From positions 434,001 to 498,000 of the forward strand of contig NZ_JAQKGU010000002.1 of NCBI RefSeq assembly GCF_028532725.1: a DNA stretch of 64,000 nucleotides. Reading direction: 5' to 3'. Origin of the DNA: Desulfovibrio sp. Fe33. GTDB taxonomy: Bacteria > Desulfobacterota > Desulfovibrionia > Desulfovibrionales > Desulfovibrionaceae. The stretch's first letter is position 1. Every line of letters begins with the position of its first letter. Positions 63,512-64,000 of the stretch are shown here, in pieces. The position numbers and the translations under genes are program-made. Below the pieces are notes generated by a model. The model was not told where the DNA came from and did no database searches. It saw only the letters and a list, made by a program, of their open reading frames with translations.

Positions 63512-64000
63512 GGCAATTCTTTCGTTCTCCGATAACTACTTCAGTTAGCAAATTTCGGGCCGTGGTGCCAACCGGAAAGATATTCCGAGCCTGCTTCACG
63601 CCCGGCAATGAATCGATTCAGTGAAAAATGAACATGGCTGATATTCAGGCGGGTCGTTTGAGGGAAGCAGGGCGGCCAAAAGGGTCTTAAGCCGGAGCGA
63701 TTATCCGGGAAAATCGGACATTTCCCGTTTTGCAAAGGATAACATATCGAAATTAAATATTTTTATGATCTATTATGTTTGGTCCACAAAAGTGTATAGA
63801 CACAATCTATCGATAATATAAAAAGCTATAGAAAAATCTTCCATAATGGCAGAACGGTTAGTTTGATCGAGTAAATCGTGAGCGTGAGCTGTGGAAAACT
63901 TTTTAGGCTTTTTCTAGAGATAAACGCCAGTTGCACCCCGCACATATCAACTCATTCGGGGCCCCGATTCGGCCAGGAGAAAAAAGTCTGGTTAAACCGG
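63512..64000. other. Right-end intergenic region
   Basis: About 490 bp without a gene that I can support. It should contain the promoter of the exporter operon. The part 63740-63900 is strongly AT-rich compared with the rest of the window. Confidence 0.4.

Overview
The window looks like chromosomal DNA of an anaerobic sulfidogenic deltaproteobacterium, most likely a Desulfovibrionales member (Desulfovibrio/Pseudodesulfovibrio type). The evidence is the gene content: a glycyl-radical isethionate sulfite-lyase with its activase, class III ribonucleotide reductase under a B12 riboswitch, a Desulfovibrio-like flavodoxin beside a long feo operon, several sigma-54 activators and TRAP transport. The species call is inference from content; no rRNA is present.

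Layout. 0.2-5.7 kb: two minus-strand type I secretion substrates, one a 1542-residue RTX/VCBS adhesin. 6.36 kb: an intact tRNA-Ala(GGC). From there to 27.5 kb lies an accessory region in which the 3' part of this tRNA recurs at 20.05, 26.34 and 27.46 kb, as expected for serial tRNA-targeted integrations whose integrases are gone. It holds decayed IS3, IS30 and IS1595 elements (6.5-9.0 kb), a complete xanthine-dehydrogenase-family molybdenum hydroxylase operon with cofactor maturation genes, a BCCT transporter and a DMT exporter (9.4-17.8 kb), its apparent sigma-54 activator (18.2-19.5 kb), and an envelope set with two DUF1254 proteins, two lipoproteins and two beta-barrels (20.3-27.4 kb).

28.4-39.1 kb is an isethionate desulfonation locus: a fused TRAP permease and binding protein, an amidohydrolase, a TSUP-family exporter, a PAS-type sigma-54 activator, islA and islB. 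A GATGCA-N4-TGCATC dyad precedes both the TRAP operon and islA, each of which has a near-perfect -24/-12 promoter, so one activator probably drives uptake and cleavage together. 39.3-44.2 kb carries an FmdE-like protein, nrdD with its riboswitch, and metF.

44.5-51.1 kb is iron uptake: two divergent Fur-family regulators around a Fur-box-rich intergenic region, feoA-feoA-feoB, two periplasmic proteins, a Cys-rich FeoB-associated peptide and flavodoxin. 51.3-52.9 kb has a DUF169 protein and thiol peroxidase.

53.6-63.5 kb is the least explained part: an orphan NtrC-type response regulator, two PilZ proteins, a FeeM-like N-acyltransferase, and an E1-like/nitroreductase fusion in one short operon, followed on the other strand by a CAAX-type membrane protease and a DevBCA-like ABC exporter. 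I read the PilZ-FeeM-ThiF/nitroreductase operon as a possible undescribed pathway making an acylated amino-acid-derived product.
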